This document shows positions 25,441-36,678 of a stretch of DNA of 64,000 nucleotides, piece by piece. The notes beneath the pieces are model-generated. The model ran no database searches. It was not told where the DNA came from and was given only the letters and a program-made list of their open reading frames with translations. Position numbers and translations under genes: made by a program. The stretch is from Sipunculus nudus (taxonomy: Eukaryota > Annelida > Sipuncula > Golfingiida > Sipunculidae), in assembly GCA_026874595.1 (NCBI GenBank), contig CM049317.1, forward strand, positions 22,452,882-22,516,881, read 5' to 3'. The first letter of the stretch is position 1. The number at the start of each line of letters is the position of its first letter.

Positions 25441-26549
25441 ACAGATATTTTATTCACTTAAATATTGATTGGTTCTTTAAAGGAAAGCATGTAGTGTTGA
25501 CTAACGCATTGCGGTTTCTGAACATAATGTTATTACCTCAAATTGGACCTGAAAGTATTTAAGGGCAGAATAACGTGATATTGTTTGGATTATTGATAAT
25601 ATAGAATTATCGCAGAGTTTAAATAAATATAACAGTAAGAGAAGACAGTACATTCATGAATAAACAGACGTATGGTATTATATTTTTTTCTTTTAAATTG
25701 GCTTGGCCAATGTAATTTAGTGTACGTTTGGCATGCAGAATATGTTTTATATAACATTTCTAGTTGTTAGCTAAATGGGTTTAATTACCTTGTGTGAAAC
25801 GTTAAGCCTGTTGAAATGTTTCCTTCGCGGGAATGGTATAAAACGACAGCAACATTTCCAAAGAAGAAAATACCATCACATGTGTCATGCAAGTCTTTAC
25901 CGCGTTTCTGCATTACATCTCTAAGGGCTTCAATACAAGCTAAAAAGAAATGAAGTTTGATTGCTTCTCATGGTGAACCATATAAGTACAATTGCAGTCT
26001 GTTGTATTTGAATCATAAATAACCACAACACAGTCAGCGTGGACGGCAGAAATCTCAATTGGGCCTGTGTTTAATATCAATCCTATAACTGCTTCAACTA
26101 GCAATATGTTCTTACCTTTTCTTGGTTGATAAATTGGTAAGACTAAGCTTAAGAATGATACGCAAGTGCATTAGTAAACTAGTTTCGAAGTGTTACCTCT
26201 TCTGCCTTTGTAGACGTGGCCAAGATAGGGCAAGATGTTGGTTTCACTTGTGTGGAACTCGTAGCATAGTCTCTTTGCTTTGCCTTCTTGAAATAACATT
26301 TGGTATTTTTTATGCGGCCCACAACTTCTGGAATGCGATTATCCACAGAGATTGGGTATTATAGTAACATTAAGGCAATCATGACTGTTGGAATTTATCA
26401 TTATTTGATTTTTTAACTGACCCTCACATAACAAGTTCACAAACTAACGTACCTTTCAGGTATTGTTTTTCCTTTGGTTGTCCTGACTTTGCAATTGTTA
26501 TACCAAACAGAAATGCAACACAGACGACCAAACAGCAAAATCTCGACAT
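25317..26549 (-). CDS. Secreted SnoaL/NTF2-like protein 3
   Basis: Minus-strand exons: 26453-26549 (signal peptide, phase 1), 25789-25939 (151 bp), 25317-25401 ending in TGA. Joined, they give 110 residues with matching phases. Exon 1 encodes a hydrophobic leader (RFCCLVVCVAFLFGITIA) not present in genes 1 and 2. The next exon matches family exon 3 (IEALRDVMQKRG, then FFGNVAVVLYH). The last matches family exon 4 (LWRISHNIWNKGQ against NWKQTHEMWTTGQ of gene 2). No intact family exon 2 joins in phase. A candidate at about 26220-26327 (VVGRIKNTKCYFKKAKQRDY) has an acceptor of the right phase but no donor of the right phase, so either the protein lacks the N-terminal helices or the copy is decaying. 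Probably secreted or in the ER. Function unknown. Confidence 0.6.
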
Positions 26550-26651
26550 TATTTCAGTTGACAGAGGCAGAACAAGATATATCACAATGATACAATCAGA
26601 ATAACACACCTGTTAGTGCATAAGTAATACGTTTTCCTTGCATTATATAAA

Positions 26652-26961
26652 TGATCAAAATGTGAAATAAAAGCAGCTGCAGAGCACCTGCTGCCTGTGC
26701 GAAAGCACAAATATTATTGTTAATTTTAATATAATTGATTCTGATTATTGTTAACAAAAAGCATCTGATTAAAATGCTCTTTTTCGTTGTATTTGGATAA
26801 TTAGATTCCAGTAGTCTCTTTTAATTACTTGTTCATCTGCCAAAAGGGCAGGGCAAGATTTATTATATCAGAGTTGGCCTTATTTATGTTCTCATACTTC
26901 TCATATATTTTGGTTAAAAGTATTAATGACCATGCGGACGTGCACTTAAACCTGACACCAA
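26652..26961. repeat. Segmental duplicate C, copy 1 (upstream of SnoaL-like gene 3)
   Basis: Near-identical to 28873-29184, with shared AGCTGCAGAGCACCTGCTGC and CTTGTTCATCTGCCAAAAGG. It lies about 100-400 bases upstream of the minus-strand ATG at 26549, so a probable promoter-proximal region was copied. An AT-rich TATATAA-like stretch sits at its edge near 26645. Confidence 0.8.
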
Positions 26962-27059
26962 TGTTTCAAACACACGTTTGTGCGATTATGAATCTTGTAT
27001 TGTGCGACTTCTTAGAAAAAATGCCACTAAATAAAAGAATGATGGTGACATGTTTTTGA

Positions 27060-28000
27060 CTCTAAACGAAGCAGAGGAAATACTCAAGACGTAAACATTC
27101 TTTCTTTTGACAATCTCCTGACAAAGTTCTCACTTATTAATTTTTAATGTTGTATTTATTCGAATCGAAAGACCACTCATGGCACCACATCGTTTCCTTG
27201 AAACATTGTGAAACAATATTTACCATAAAGAACGCCAATCTACGCAATCATCGAGTTATATAAGAAAATCAATTTGTATTGAAACGGCTGGTAATCCTTC
27301 CATTATTTGTTTAAATTCATAATCTTTCTATTGAGGACACAATAATTCAATGTTAACTGGGAGTAAACTAAAATGATCTTTCCTATGTAAATTATGTATT
27401 CAAGAAACTTGTTTTTTTTTTCTTATAGAAATTCGTCAAATATAATAACAACTTTATACAATGAAGTCTGCATTAATTCGAAAAGTTCTATAATGGGCCC
27501 GGCACGTCAAACTGTACAGCGAAGACGACACAGCGATACCTGGGAAGGGGCCCTTCAAAAAGGTAGTTACCTATTAATTTTGCCATTAACCTTATTAATA
27601 CGAGAAAGCCATTTGCTAGCACAGTATTATCTTATTCAAATAATCTTAATACCTCAGTGTACCTATTTTGCTTCTTAGATCTATCAAGGTACATCGAATG
27701 AACCTTGGACCAAAAGGTTCACAATTAGGTCTATGCCCAAATTTGTGGACATGTTAATACAATTTAAGGAGGAAAATGTAGCCCAGCAAATAACCATAGT
27801 TAAATATATATATATATAATGGTACAGCTATCTTGCATAGGTATGCCTATTATGTAAGACCATTGTCAGCCTTCCATGCAATGTCTACCAGCACAGGTAA
27901 TAGTGCTATGACATATGTACTTAAAAATGAAGCATTGTCATTTTTTCCCGGGGTAATTTCGGGGCATTGGGTACAGGTTTAAGAATGTCCTTTGTTTCAC
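27060..28000. other. Mostly gene-free; one weak plus-strand exon candidate
   Basis: A GC-richer open stretch at about 27491-27565 (MGPARQTVQRRRH...) ends in a possible donor (AAAAG|GTAGTT). It might be a decayed family exon 2 preceding the relic at 28005-28138 on the same strand, but the similarity is too weak to claim. Confidence 0.25.
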
Positions 28001-28004
28001 AGAC

Positions 28005-28138
28005 CATGTCATGTACAAGAACTAGTTAATAAGAGAGCATAGCAACACCGTAGAAACATGATATGGTAACGTAGGAGTGTATCACGCAGACTACACTCTG
28101 TATGGAGAAAATAACGAGGTCATGAGGAGTGGAAGGTG
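28005..28138 (+). pseudogene. Relic of SnoaL-like exon 3 on the opposite strand
   Basis: The plus strand reads YGNVGVYHADYTLYGENNEV...SGR, almost the same as YGDVGVYHADYRLYGENNEI...SGR in gene 1 exon 3, and ends at a donor-like GTGGGT in the same place. The N-terminal half carries indels and a TGA just before YGN. It is therefore a decayed, inverted copy whose closest relative in the window is the gene at 16952-18782. No joined exon 1, 2 or 4 was found. Confidence 0.75.
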
Positions 28139-28457
28139 GGTATATTGATTTTTCTTAGGGACACGACTACTAACAGCATCAAGAAATCGGTTTCATTCAT
28201 AATGAATTGGAACAATGGTAAATCAGTAAGTTTACACAGCATATGATTTATTTTTAGGATCTATCCTATTCGCAAAGGCATATTTTTCATATAAGTTCAT
28301 GACTCCGTTAACAAATGCTGTTTTACAGTTTATAATGTATTATTTCTGGTTCAACTGGGACGAATAAGGAAACTGACTCATCACTACGGAACGATACTAC
28401 TATTTAATAAAGAAAATTGTGTATTTTCTTCTCGTGTGATGTACTGGCTTTGGGACT

Positions 28458-29553
28458 GTTTCTGTGACTGTTGACAGTGAAAACTATCGACACTTACTGT
28501 CACTGTCATATTATATAATATAAGTATGACAATACAACATAAAAGTGCAATATCATTAGGAAAGAAAATGAAAATATTTCCTTATTTATACGTATCCTTA
28601 TGTAGCTGTTAATGGAAAGGTTCCTGTGAATATTAATAGCGTACGAGCATGTGTAGATGAAGACTTGTGTTGTTGATGTTGATTAATGTTTCTCTTATGC
28701 AAAGAACGCAGAGGTATATTTGTTAGGCATCCTCAGGAAGGCTTGCATGGGTTGATGACTAAATTTCTGTATCAACATTTGTTTTAATACGTTTATAGTG
28801 CTTGTGTTATATCCTAAATACAGCTTACTTTCAGAAACTGCCCCTTTTCAGAATATTAAATGATCAAATAAAATGATCAAAATGTGAAATTAAAGCAGCT
28901 GCAGAGCACCTGCTGCCTGTGCGAAAGCACAAATATTATTGTTAATTTTAATATAATTGATTCTGATTATTGTTAACTAAGAGCATCTGATTAAAATGCT
29001 CTTTTTCGTTGTATTTGGATAATTAGATTCCAGTAGTCTCTTTTAATTACTTGTTCATCTGCCAAAAGGGCAGGGCAAGATTTATTATATCAGAGTTGGC
29101 CTTTTTTATGTTGTCATACTTCTCATATATTTTGGTTAAAAGTATTAATGACCATGCGGACGTGCACTTGCACCTGACACCAATTCCTGTGACTGTTGAC
29201 AGTGAAAACTATCGACACTTACTGTCACTATCATATTATATAATATAAGTATGACAATACAACATAAAAGTGAGATATCATTAGGAAAGAAAATGAAAAA
29301 AAAAATCCTTATTTATACGTATCCTTATGTAGCTGTAAATGGAAAGGTTCCTGCGAATATTAATAGCGTACGAGCATGTGTAGATGAAGACTTGTGTTGT
29401 TGATGTTGATTAATGTTTCTCTTATGCAAAGAACGCAGAGGTATATTTATAAGGCATCCTCAGGAAGGCTTGCATGGGTTGAGGACTAAATTTCTGTATT
29501 AACATTTGTTTTAATACGTTTATAGTGTTTGTGTTATATCCTAAATACAGCTT
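28458..29553. repeat. Nested duplication E1-C2-E2
   Basis: Block E (28458-28825) recurs at 29186-29553 with a few differences, and block C copy 2 (28873-29184) lies between the two. Shared text includes GACTGTTGACAGTGAAAACT and GCATCCTCAGGAAGGCTTGC. The arrangement looks like two overlapping local duplications. Confidence 0.8.
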
Positions 29554-29559
29554 CAGAAT

Positions 29560-30365
29560 ATTAAAAATTGCTTACACATTTGCTACTAATATTTATTGTT
29601 GTCTTTGACCGTGTACTAAATGTTGTATTCTCTGTTGTCGTTTCTCTAATATCACCCAGTTTGCTGACGGATTCCATGAATCAGTCGGCAAAACATTTAT
29701 CTTGGCAGAATATGCACATTAATTAACTCACAGAACAATAGAAAACAGAAGTAAATTTTTTTTGAAAGCCTCCACATTTGTTATCGTGTTTTTACATTTA
29801 TTTTCCTCCTTTCCTGTAACTGTCCCAAGGCACTATAATTATAATATAATGAGGACATCAAATATGGAATTAATATGAGTGTATTATAAAATCTGCAATT
29901 TTATTTATTAATCTAAAACTGATATTCAACTTTTTATAAGTAACACTAAATCACATACCTTAAATTACCAGTTGAATTATAACTTTCTATGTCGTTTTGT
30001 GGTATAAAAAGCCAGATGTAAAAAAACGGATTTTGTAAAAAAAAAAAAAAGCAATAGATAATTTATTATATATTTCATTAATCAGAAAGTTTGTTTTTAT
30101 GAAATATATTAGATAACTAACATTACATAGGGTAATTGTGTATTTTAGAGGGTTTACAGAAAGGCCTATTTTTATATATTTACCGCATAATTTCCAACGT
30201 TTATTATTTTATAATAAGGTCAAATGTATGTTTTACAAGAATAATGCTTACAGTGTTTGATGACCAATATATTTGATATGTAATGATGCTTAAATATAGC
30301 TTATGTTCTTGGCGACGTCATAGACAGTGACTATTTGTTTTGTATTAGTGGGGGTTTGTTTATAT
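29560..30365. other. Gene-free AT-rich stretch
   Basis: No supported gene or repeat family; ordinary AT-rich DNA with a short poly-A run near 30038. Confidence 0.45.
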
Positions 30366-30370
30366 CAGGA

Positions 30371-30968
30371 TGTTAAAGTAGGAATGGGGAACGCCAGTGT
30401 CGGGTATCGGGTTCAGGCCAGTGCAGTTTGAGGTCGGGTAAAATCCTTGTCTAGACCGGTTCCTGTAAGGACATTCATACGTTAGCCTTAAGTGACCGCG
30501 CACATGTTCGCTTGCTTTTTTGTACTTTTTTTCTCTTGAGGCGTTCCGACGTTTTGGTATACAGATGATGGGAGGATGTGACGTCAGTACCCGTATAAAA
30601 GCTGGAAACCGGAGATCGCCTTGACAAGCTCTTGAGCGAGCGCGCTGGAAATGTAGTTTGCTTAATTTTGTTTTAGGTGTGACAGGAGGGTTCGCATTGT
30701 CGTCGGTGAAAATAGTTGTCAGCGAAGAAACGTAATCCGTTGTTTCATATGTCAGTGTTTTGGGCAACCATCGTCACGTCATTCCAACGGACATGCGATT
30801 CGGGAGGATCGCTAACGGACTTGCGTATTCTGTTTACAGACACAATTGTAAACATGTGATGTTTATATGCCAGTAACAGAGCAAGAAAATTGATTGTGAG
30901 TGCTAACGAATAATGTCGAGTGTTGGAACAGATTCGGGCACCAATCTCGCTGACATATTTGTGTCTCA
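30371..30968 (+). mobile_element. Possible solo LTR or LTR plus leader
   Basis: The block is GC-richer than its surroundings, starts TG and ends CA, and has a clear core promoter (TGACGTCA at 30579-30586, TATAAAA at 30594-30600). It is followed by TTGGGAGTGGGAATCG, reminiscent of a primer-binding site. A 135-codon minus-strand open frame across it (30360-30767) has no recognised domain. No second LTR, gag or pol was found, and target duplications were not established, so it could equally be the promoter of an unrecognised gene. Confidence 0.4.
30579..30600 (+). promoter_or_regulatory. CRE palindrome plus TATA box
   Basis: A perfect TGACGTCA (CREB/ATF site) lies seven bases before TATAAAA. 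Related GACGTCA or CACGTCA half-forms occur near 30314 and 30773. Transcription would run to the right. Confidence 0.5.
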
Positions 30969-31095
30969 TTGGGAGTGGGAATCGTGCCAGCCAGGGATAG
31001 GTTAACGGTGAAAGTTGTGAAAAGGAACCCGACCGGGCATCGGAGCTTGCGTACTGTAGTCACCTGTGCGCGTGTACACAGTGATATTACATTTC

Positions 31096-31390
31096 CTTTT
31101 GGAAGAAATACAGACATGCATTATTCACTTCACAATACAATCAGTTGAGTAAATTTCTACATTGGTTGACTATATATCTAGCCCAAGCAAAATTGGTTTT
31201 GATTTGTAGCACATGGTGCAGCATATTTTGCCAAAGGAAGTGCAATAAATGCCATAAGGGGGTTAAGAAAAGGAGCTAGAGTTCGTCGGATTTCAACTAG
31301 ACTCCAGCCTGGTTTTTGCGTGAGCGTAAGCATGTCATAATGCATTCCATAATTTATTCACCTAGGATACATTTAAATGTAAATGCGTGT
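31096..31390. repeat. Segmental duplicate D, copy 2
   Basis: Matches 21905-22205 in the same order and orientation, starting at CAGACATGCATTATTCACTTC. Confidence 0.65.
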
Positions 31391-31439
31391 CTGTTTATAG
31401 GAGGTAAATTTCATTTTCAGGTGTCAGAAATACTCAAAC

Positions 31440-32580
31440 GAAGACAAAAGTCAAATTACAGACTGCTCTGTGTTCGTTTGATTGAGGCATGCAGTATAGG
31501 CATGCTAGACAAGTCTGTTTTCATATACTTAACGGTAACGTTCATGTATGCTCAGTCAATGATTCGCCTCCGCATCAGACATGATATCTTAGAGACCTTG
31601 TTGGTTATTTGCTGATCGCCTAACAAAATCACCATGTTTAACATGTAAATTGACAGCCAAGGTTTATTGTAAATAATGTTTTTGTTTAAAATAACGGCTG
31701 CCTTTTCCCCCTCCTGTATAGTCCGGCAATAGTGCTTGATTTAAACCATCCAAATATTAAGACCTTCCCTATTTATCGATATAAAAATCATGACATGACA
31801 TGATTTGTGAGCATTATAGAAATAATATATCATTCATTCTGTATCATTCTAACGTATGTATCCTTTAAAAGATTTCAAAACGAGGTTGATTTTCTATTAT
31901 AAAAATAAAAATATCTTGCTCAGAGGCCCAACATCGGATTAACATAAGACTTTCATTCTGTAGCTGCCGCCAGGAAAAGGGTGATTGCCCATATCACACG
32001 CATAATTATGCACTACTTACAGAAACTTGAGAGCGATGTTAACGCTAAAATGAATCAAACAAACATTAGTTGGAGCGATATTATTTATTATTTCATGTCA
32101 TATTCCAAGCATATGTCACTTGATGTACATCCATTTTTTAACTCCACAGAAGCAACAAAACATGGGTAACCTAACGTGTTGATGTAAGTTTGTTTTTCAT
32201 CTCGACCCGATGCCAAAATTTGTAAAGCCTGATCCAAATCAATATCAATTTCGATTTCTGTGACATATTGATAAATAATTAAGCCCTGATTCCTTAGTTC
32301 ATTCTGATAGCGGTTATCATACGCATACATTCTGATCCTGTGATTAATAAAACACCTCGGAGTTGATTTGAGACTTTTTATGACATATATGTTCGTTATT
32401 TAATATTATAAACACAATTTAAAAGATTGTTGGCCCTACAGTTAATATACCACACATATTAATACGATATCTATATTATATTTGTTACAAAATGTGCATG
32501 GTTGATACAGTAGGAATAGGCACCTTAAGATAGTGCAGTAACAAATTCAACAACTATGCCCTTTGTTCCATATATTGTGA
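31440..32580. repeat. Segmental duplicate B (first unit of a 771-bp tandem pair inside it)
   Basis: Collinear with duplicate A. From about 31811 the sequence is repeated almost exactly at 32582 (offset 771). The right edge stops within the family exon 4 homology (near 32573), so this unit holds only a truncated exon 4. Confidence 0.8.
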
Positions 32581-33202
32581 GCATTATAAGAAATAATATA
32601 TCATTCATTCTGTATCATTCTAACGTATGTATCCTTTAAAAGATTTCAAAACGAGGTTGATTTTCTATTATAAAAATAAAAATATCTTGCTCAGAGGCCC
32701 AACATCGGATTAACATAAGACTTTCATTCTGTAGCTGCCGCCAGGAAAAGGGTGATTGCCCATATCACACGCATAATTATGCACTACTTACAGAAACTTG
32801 AGAGCGATGTTAACGCTAAAATAAATCAAACAAACATTAGTTGGAGCGATATTATTTATTATTTCATGTCATATTCCAAGCATATGTCACTTGATGTCCA
32901 TCCATTTTTTAACTCCACAGAAGCAACAAAACATGGGTAACCTAACGTGTTGATGTAAGTTTGTTTTTCATCTCGACCCGATGCCAAAATTTGTAAAGCC
33001 TGATCCAAATCAATATCAATTTCGATTTCTGTGACATATTGATAAATAATTAAGCCCTGATTCCTTAGTTCATTCTGATAGCGGTTATCATACGCATACA
33101 TTCTGATCCTGTGAATAATAAAACACCTCGGAGTTGATTTGAGACTTTTTATGACATATATGTTCGTTATTTAATACTATAAACACAATTTAAAAGATTG
33201 TT
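32581..33202. repeat. Second unit of the 771-bp tandem pair, interrupted by an insertion
   Basis: Only a handful of substitutions separate this from 31811-32430, so the tandem duplication is recent. Homology stops at the TT at 33201-33202 and resumes at 37514. Confidence 0.85.
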
Positions 33203-34977
33203 CCCAGCCAGCAATGGAACGTTTAGTAAACGTTGGAGAGATGTTGGCTGGTTGGGTATATGTAGGAGTTGGATAGGTAACATTTGTCCAATGTTGGACC
33301 AACATCCTTAAAACTACTGTTGGACAGCCAACGTTAAGCCAAAGTAGGACCAACATACAAGATCAAACGTTGGATATTTAACGTTGGACCAACGTTGCAG
33401 ATATGTCATGGGAAAATATGAAATATATATATGGATTCAAGAAATTAACAAAGACTCATACAGGCTGACCTACAAAATACAGAGCTAGATTGTGTGCATA
33501 TGTCAAGTCTGTGCTTGGATATATTTCATTCATATCTGTACTAGATTTTTATTTTTAAATAGAATTATCAGCGCTTGTATGATTTAAATCACTGCAAAAA
33601 AGTCATAAAACTCATCAAATCTTAAATTTTCAGGTTAATTAGTCAATTTTCATATGTCTTTCACAAAACTGATTTACATGTAAAAAAATATTTACTTTCT
33701 GTTAATTCTCTAAGTACTATTTAAATAATCTATATATTATAAAAATCTGAATTATATGACAAATATGAAAGGCATGGTCAATTTATCAATAGGTGATTTA
33801 AATAAACAAAAAAATGATTTAAATAAGAAAAATCAAATATCATGATTTTTTAATGATAATTTATTACCAGCCCTGTAAATAATGATTGGGAGGATGGAAA
33901 TTTAACTAATGAGGATAAATACTGCATGTAAATATTTAAATAACTGATTGTTTATAATTCATTTGTAGTATTATAAAATGTTGAGAAAAGTAAGGGGTAG
34001 CACCTTAAAATAATATTGCTTGTTTGAAAAATAAATGGGCTAATAAATATGAAATAGGAAATATTTTAATTTTGGTAAATTAATCTCATTATTTAATAAA
34101 GTGACAGTTTGATTACACTTAAAACTTTAAGTGAAGTATAAAAAATAAACTGAGGCTTAACATACTACTCAAGTCTGATAATTGAGGCCTACTTAGATGA
34201 AAGGCTTGTGGACTATCAATCACCACTCAGCCCAACCCCTGGTCTGGAGGCAGTTTGTAACATGATTCTTTGGCGCCAAAAGTGACCCCCTGGAGTGTTT
34301 GGCCAGTCAGTTAAGCTAGATCATCCAGACTGAACAGACATCCTGAGGTAAGTTTATAAGAATTATTTACTTTAATCAACACATAAATTGATCTAACCTG
34401 GATATACATACCTCAAAATTGTTCAGTATATATGGATCTTAAGGAATAATGAACTTGAACTTCATATACAGGTTATATATGATAATTTTCTGAGTACTTT
34501 GTGTTATGTATGGCAATTTATATTAAATCACTGCTTCTTTAACCATATAAGAATTTATATTAGTGAAAAGCAGTACTATGTCATATATGTATGCATGATC
34601 TTGTATTAGTGTTTGATACTATTTGGTGCTGTTATGGCTATCACCTTTATCATTTGCTATGCTGTTACTTGTGTAGGGGCACAGAATTCGACTGGGGGCT
34701 ACACATGGTACAGAGCCTGTATAACAGTGCTGCTGATAAAGGGGGCCAATGCCAGCCTTGCCAGCACAAAGGTCCAGATTGCATACTTGACCCCTGAGAC
34801 TCCTGAGGTCATGTGTTGATACATCATTGTGACCACTTGTCCCCTATCTTCCACATTGATGTCCTGTAGTATGTTATATGTATAAATACAAAAGTTAGTA
34901 CGTTATGCTTCTGTCCCTTCATACTCCAAAATTATGTTATACTACCATTGCTTTGACTCTATCATCCTGAATAATAT

Positions 34978-34978
<1 letters not shown>

Positions 34979-35041
<63 letters not shown>
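34979..35041. repeat. (TG)n(AT)n microsatellite
   Basis: Short TG run followed by about 50 bases of TA. Confidence 0.95.
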
Positions 35042-35044
<3 letters not shown>

Positions 35045-36601
35045 CCATTATGTAGCAGGCTAGGTTTTTTTCTTGCCTGAATGACTTTAAACTGCCTAGG
35101 TGAGATTGAAATTATTATTTGATGGTATTCTTTAAAACATGGAACAATGTAAATGACATATGAATGATGTTTTCAGTTATATTATGAGCTCTGTATCATA
35201 ACTATTTTGACATTAATGGTTACCATTATGTATAGATAAAGACATTATTTGCAGGTGTGTTTTCAAATTAATTTTGAGCCCTAATAAAAAAAATCTGATG
35301 AAGCCTAAAAGTAATATCATTTGTAAGTTTTACAGGAATATTTTTAATATAATAATTAATATTTATTTTGGAACTGGTATAATTAATGAGTATTTGAATA
35401 TTCCTTGCACTTTTTTTTCTATTCTATGTGGTATACAGCAACCATCTCATAAAAGTTATTAGCTTAAACATAATTAATTGATTAAATGTCCAATGCTCTT
35501 GAAGACATCCATGGGACTCATCAAGGCATGGGTCATGCCATGTAGTTACAGTTGACTTGCTGTGACAATACCTTGCTGTTTATTTGTGAGCAGAACAAGA
35601 TACATGGATTAGCATTCATTTTGTTTATGTAATTCATTTATTGAAAGAAGCAAGTTATTCATACTTATTTGAACTTAACAAAAAGTGTAATAACTGTGAC
35701 ACCTTTATTTTTATTTTAGTTTTCTACGAATTGTGGAGTCTTTTACCATAAAAATAAACAATAATATATGTTAAATTATCATTTATGATTTAATTTAATA
35801 TTTAGCAATTTAACAGGCACAGTTATGTAATAGATTTATCCACATTCCTGTGATCTCAATACAGACAGGTAGTCTGAAATGTGCAACTGTGAAACCGCAG
35901 AGCAAATATGGTATATTGTTTATCAGTGATAAATAATTTTAATATATTACTGTTTATACTGTATCAATATTTATGAAGATGCTATTACAATATTACTGGC
36001 CTGTTGAACTTTTAAATTTAGTTTAAAATTTAATGAAAAAATTAGGTTGTGCATATTCTATTAACAGGCGTGTCTTCCAAAAATACCATGCAGTTACTAA
36101 TATTAGTTAATTTCAATTTAAATTGATATTAATAATATTTAATTATTATTAATAATCATGTATACAACTAAACCACATTAGGTAAGAATACCTATCCTTC
36201 AAAGAATGCAACAGCCTAAAAAAAATATTTAAAAAAAGCCACATAAATTACCCTGTATATCCTATAATTAATGACAAATCCAAAACGGGCAAGACATCAG
36301 AAATATTTCATATAGATATTCTCTATAAATGACTTATAGGAGCTATGAAAACATCATACATATGTAATATACAATGCCCAGTATATTAGGAAATACCATC
36401 TGACCACTATTTCATTCTTACCTAGGCCAAATTTAAACTCACTGTATGAACCAAGGCAAATTTTAAAACCCTGGCCTGCTCCATGACTGTGATGGCAATC
36501 TCTCCTAGGCGAGTTTAAAATCTATCTATGCTAGATCACAATCGCAATCTCGTCTAGGTAAATTTAAAATCTGCCTGGATTTAAATCTCATCTGTGACAT
36601 G

Positions 36602-36618
36602 TCTCTCTCTCTCTCTAA

Positions 36619-36678
<60 letters not shown>
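36602..36678. repeat. (CT)n(AT)n(AC)n compound microsatellite
   Basis: CT, then TA, then CA dinucleotide runs. Confidence 0.95.

Noticed and set aside
30360-30767. 135-codon minus-strand frame
   Set aside because: No domain; overlaps the promoter-like GC-rich block, where long chance frames are expected.
31981-32940. 62-codon plus-strand frames repeated in the tandem pair
   Set aside because: Identical because the duplication is recent; the older copy at about 24.8 kb has no such frame.
32088-33101. 80-codon minus-strand frames ending ICLEYDMK, present twice and in part at 24876-25050
   Set aside because: The repetition comes from the segmental duplication. Against the older copy the indels are not multiples of three, so coding is not supported.
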